Shown here in pieces: positions 41,004-41,240 of a DNA stretch of 41,240 bases. The notes under the pieces were generated by a model, which saw only the letters and a list, made by a program, of their open reading frames with translations, was not told where the DNA came from and searched no databases. Position numbers and translations under genes: made by a program. The stretch's first letter is position 1. Every line of letters starts with the position of its first letter. This stretch comes from Litorimonas sp964565335 (lineage in GTDB: Bacteria > Pseudomonadota > Alphaproteobacteria > Caulobacterales > Maricaulaceae): positions 1 to 41,240 of the forward strand of contig CAZMEN010000019.1 in NCBI GenBank assembly GCA_964565335.1, read 5' to 3'.

Positions 41004-41240
41004 CTACTCATCTTCATATGTTGCGCCCAGATCAAACTCGGCACGGAAGTGGCGGTTCTCACGGTTTAATTCATAAACGAATTGCGCGTTAGGGCGGTAC
41101 ATCATCGACCAAACATTTGTAATAGACACATCCAATCCGGTGGCTTTAAATATCTCAACAGTTTTGGGGTCAGCCGGGAAATCAACTGACCAGACGCTCT
41201 CATCTTTTTTGAGATTCGCCGCATAGCCGCCATAGTCAGA
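41004..41240 (-). CDS. Unrecognised protein (C-terminal 78 residues, start beyond window)
   Basis: An open frame runs from the right edge of the window to a TAG stop at 41004. It includes YAANLKKDESVWSVDFPADP and ends FRAEFDLGATYEDE. It is mixed alpha/beta in character, with no membrane helix in the visible part. I cannot name it. It lies upstream of sdhC on the same strand with 213 bases between; that gap includes an inverted repeat and probably the sdh promoter. Confidence 0.6.
   Translation of the reverse strand, partial: SDYGGYAANLKKDESVWSVDFPADPKTVEIFKATGLDVSITNVWSMMYRPNAQFVYELNRENRHFRAEFDLGATYEDE

Overview
The window is chromosomal DNA of moderate GC content from an alphaproteobacterium. 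The best guess is a marine, stalked or prosthecate type (Hyphomonadaceae, Maricaulaceae or Robiginitomaculaceae). This rests on the ispG-rodZ pair, a Coq7-type ubiquinone hydroxylase next to dsbB, dapF, the sdhCDA set, ExoD, a prolyl oligopeptidase lipoprotein, and uronic acid catabolism genes. The genus cannot be named from the sequence alone. No tRNA, rRNA, CRISPR array, insertion sequence or phage gene was seen.

Layout. 1-3460: ispG (cut by the window edge) and rodZ on the minus strand, then dsbB, coq7 and a small glycine-rich lipoprotein on the plus strand. 3595-8175: a glutathione-dependent formaldehyde detoxification cluster (frmA, VOC protein, fghA) holding two orphan genes and ending in a PL14-like polysaccharide lyase. 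8303-15161: prolyl oligopeptidase (minus), then dapF, an M20 peptidase lipoprotein and a DUF885 protein (plus). 15256-21036: a compact, unusual peptide-export region, detailed below. 21045-24528: ExoD, a secreted metallo-beta-lactamase-fold protein and a membrane-anchored AraC regulator (minus). 24931-25813: an ArsR regulator with an AHSA1/SRPBCC partner. 25845-30057: divergent mannonate dehydratase against a Gfo/Idh oxidoreductase and a sodium:solute symporter. 30251-31494: a LysE exporter and inorganic pyrophosphatase. 31575-41240 (minus): sdhB, creD (broken by a stop codon), an orphan gene, a DUF4197 lipoprotein, an enoyl-CoA hydratase, a PAS hybrid kinase, sdhA, sdhD, sdhC and a partial gene.

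The most interesting element lies at 15256-21036. A 69-residue protein looks like only the cytoplasmic helix and membrane anchor of an HlyD-type adaptor. It is followed after 10 bases by a complete C39-peptidase ABC exporter. About 210 bases further on lies a 23-codon gene with its own terminator. It encodes a textbook double-glycine leader followed by an eight-residue core, QPIIVGDF. Next comes a hybrid histidine kinase with a large exported helical-repeat (TPR-like) sensor region. The arrangement suggests that the exporter cuts and exports a very short peptide, possibly only to the periplasm because the adaptor lacks its periplasmic part, and that the kinase might sense it. The export part is well supported by sequence. 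The signalling part is inference.

Other points of note are an in-frame stop codon in creD where Glu is expected, sdhB separated from sdhCDA by about 5.9 kb of unrelated genes, and two genes (dsbB and the ArsR gene) whose promoters put the transcription start at or next to the ATG.
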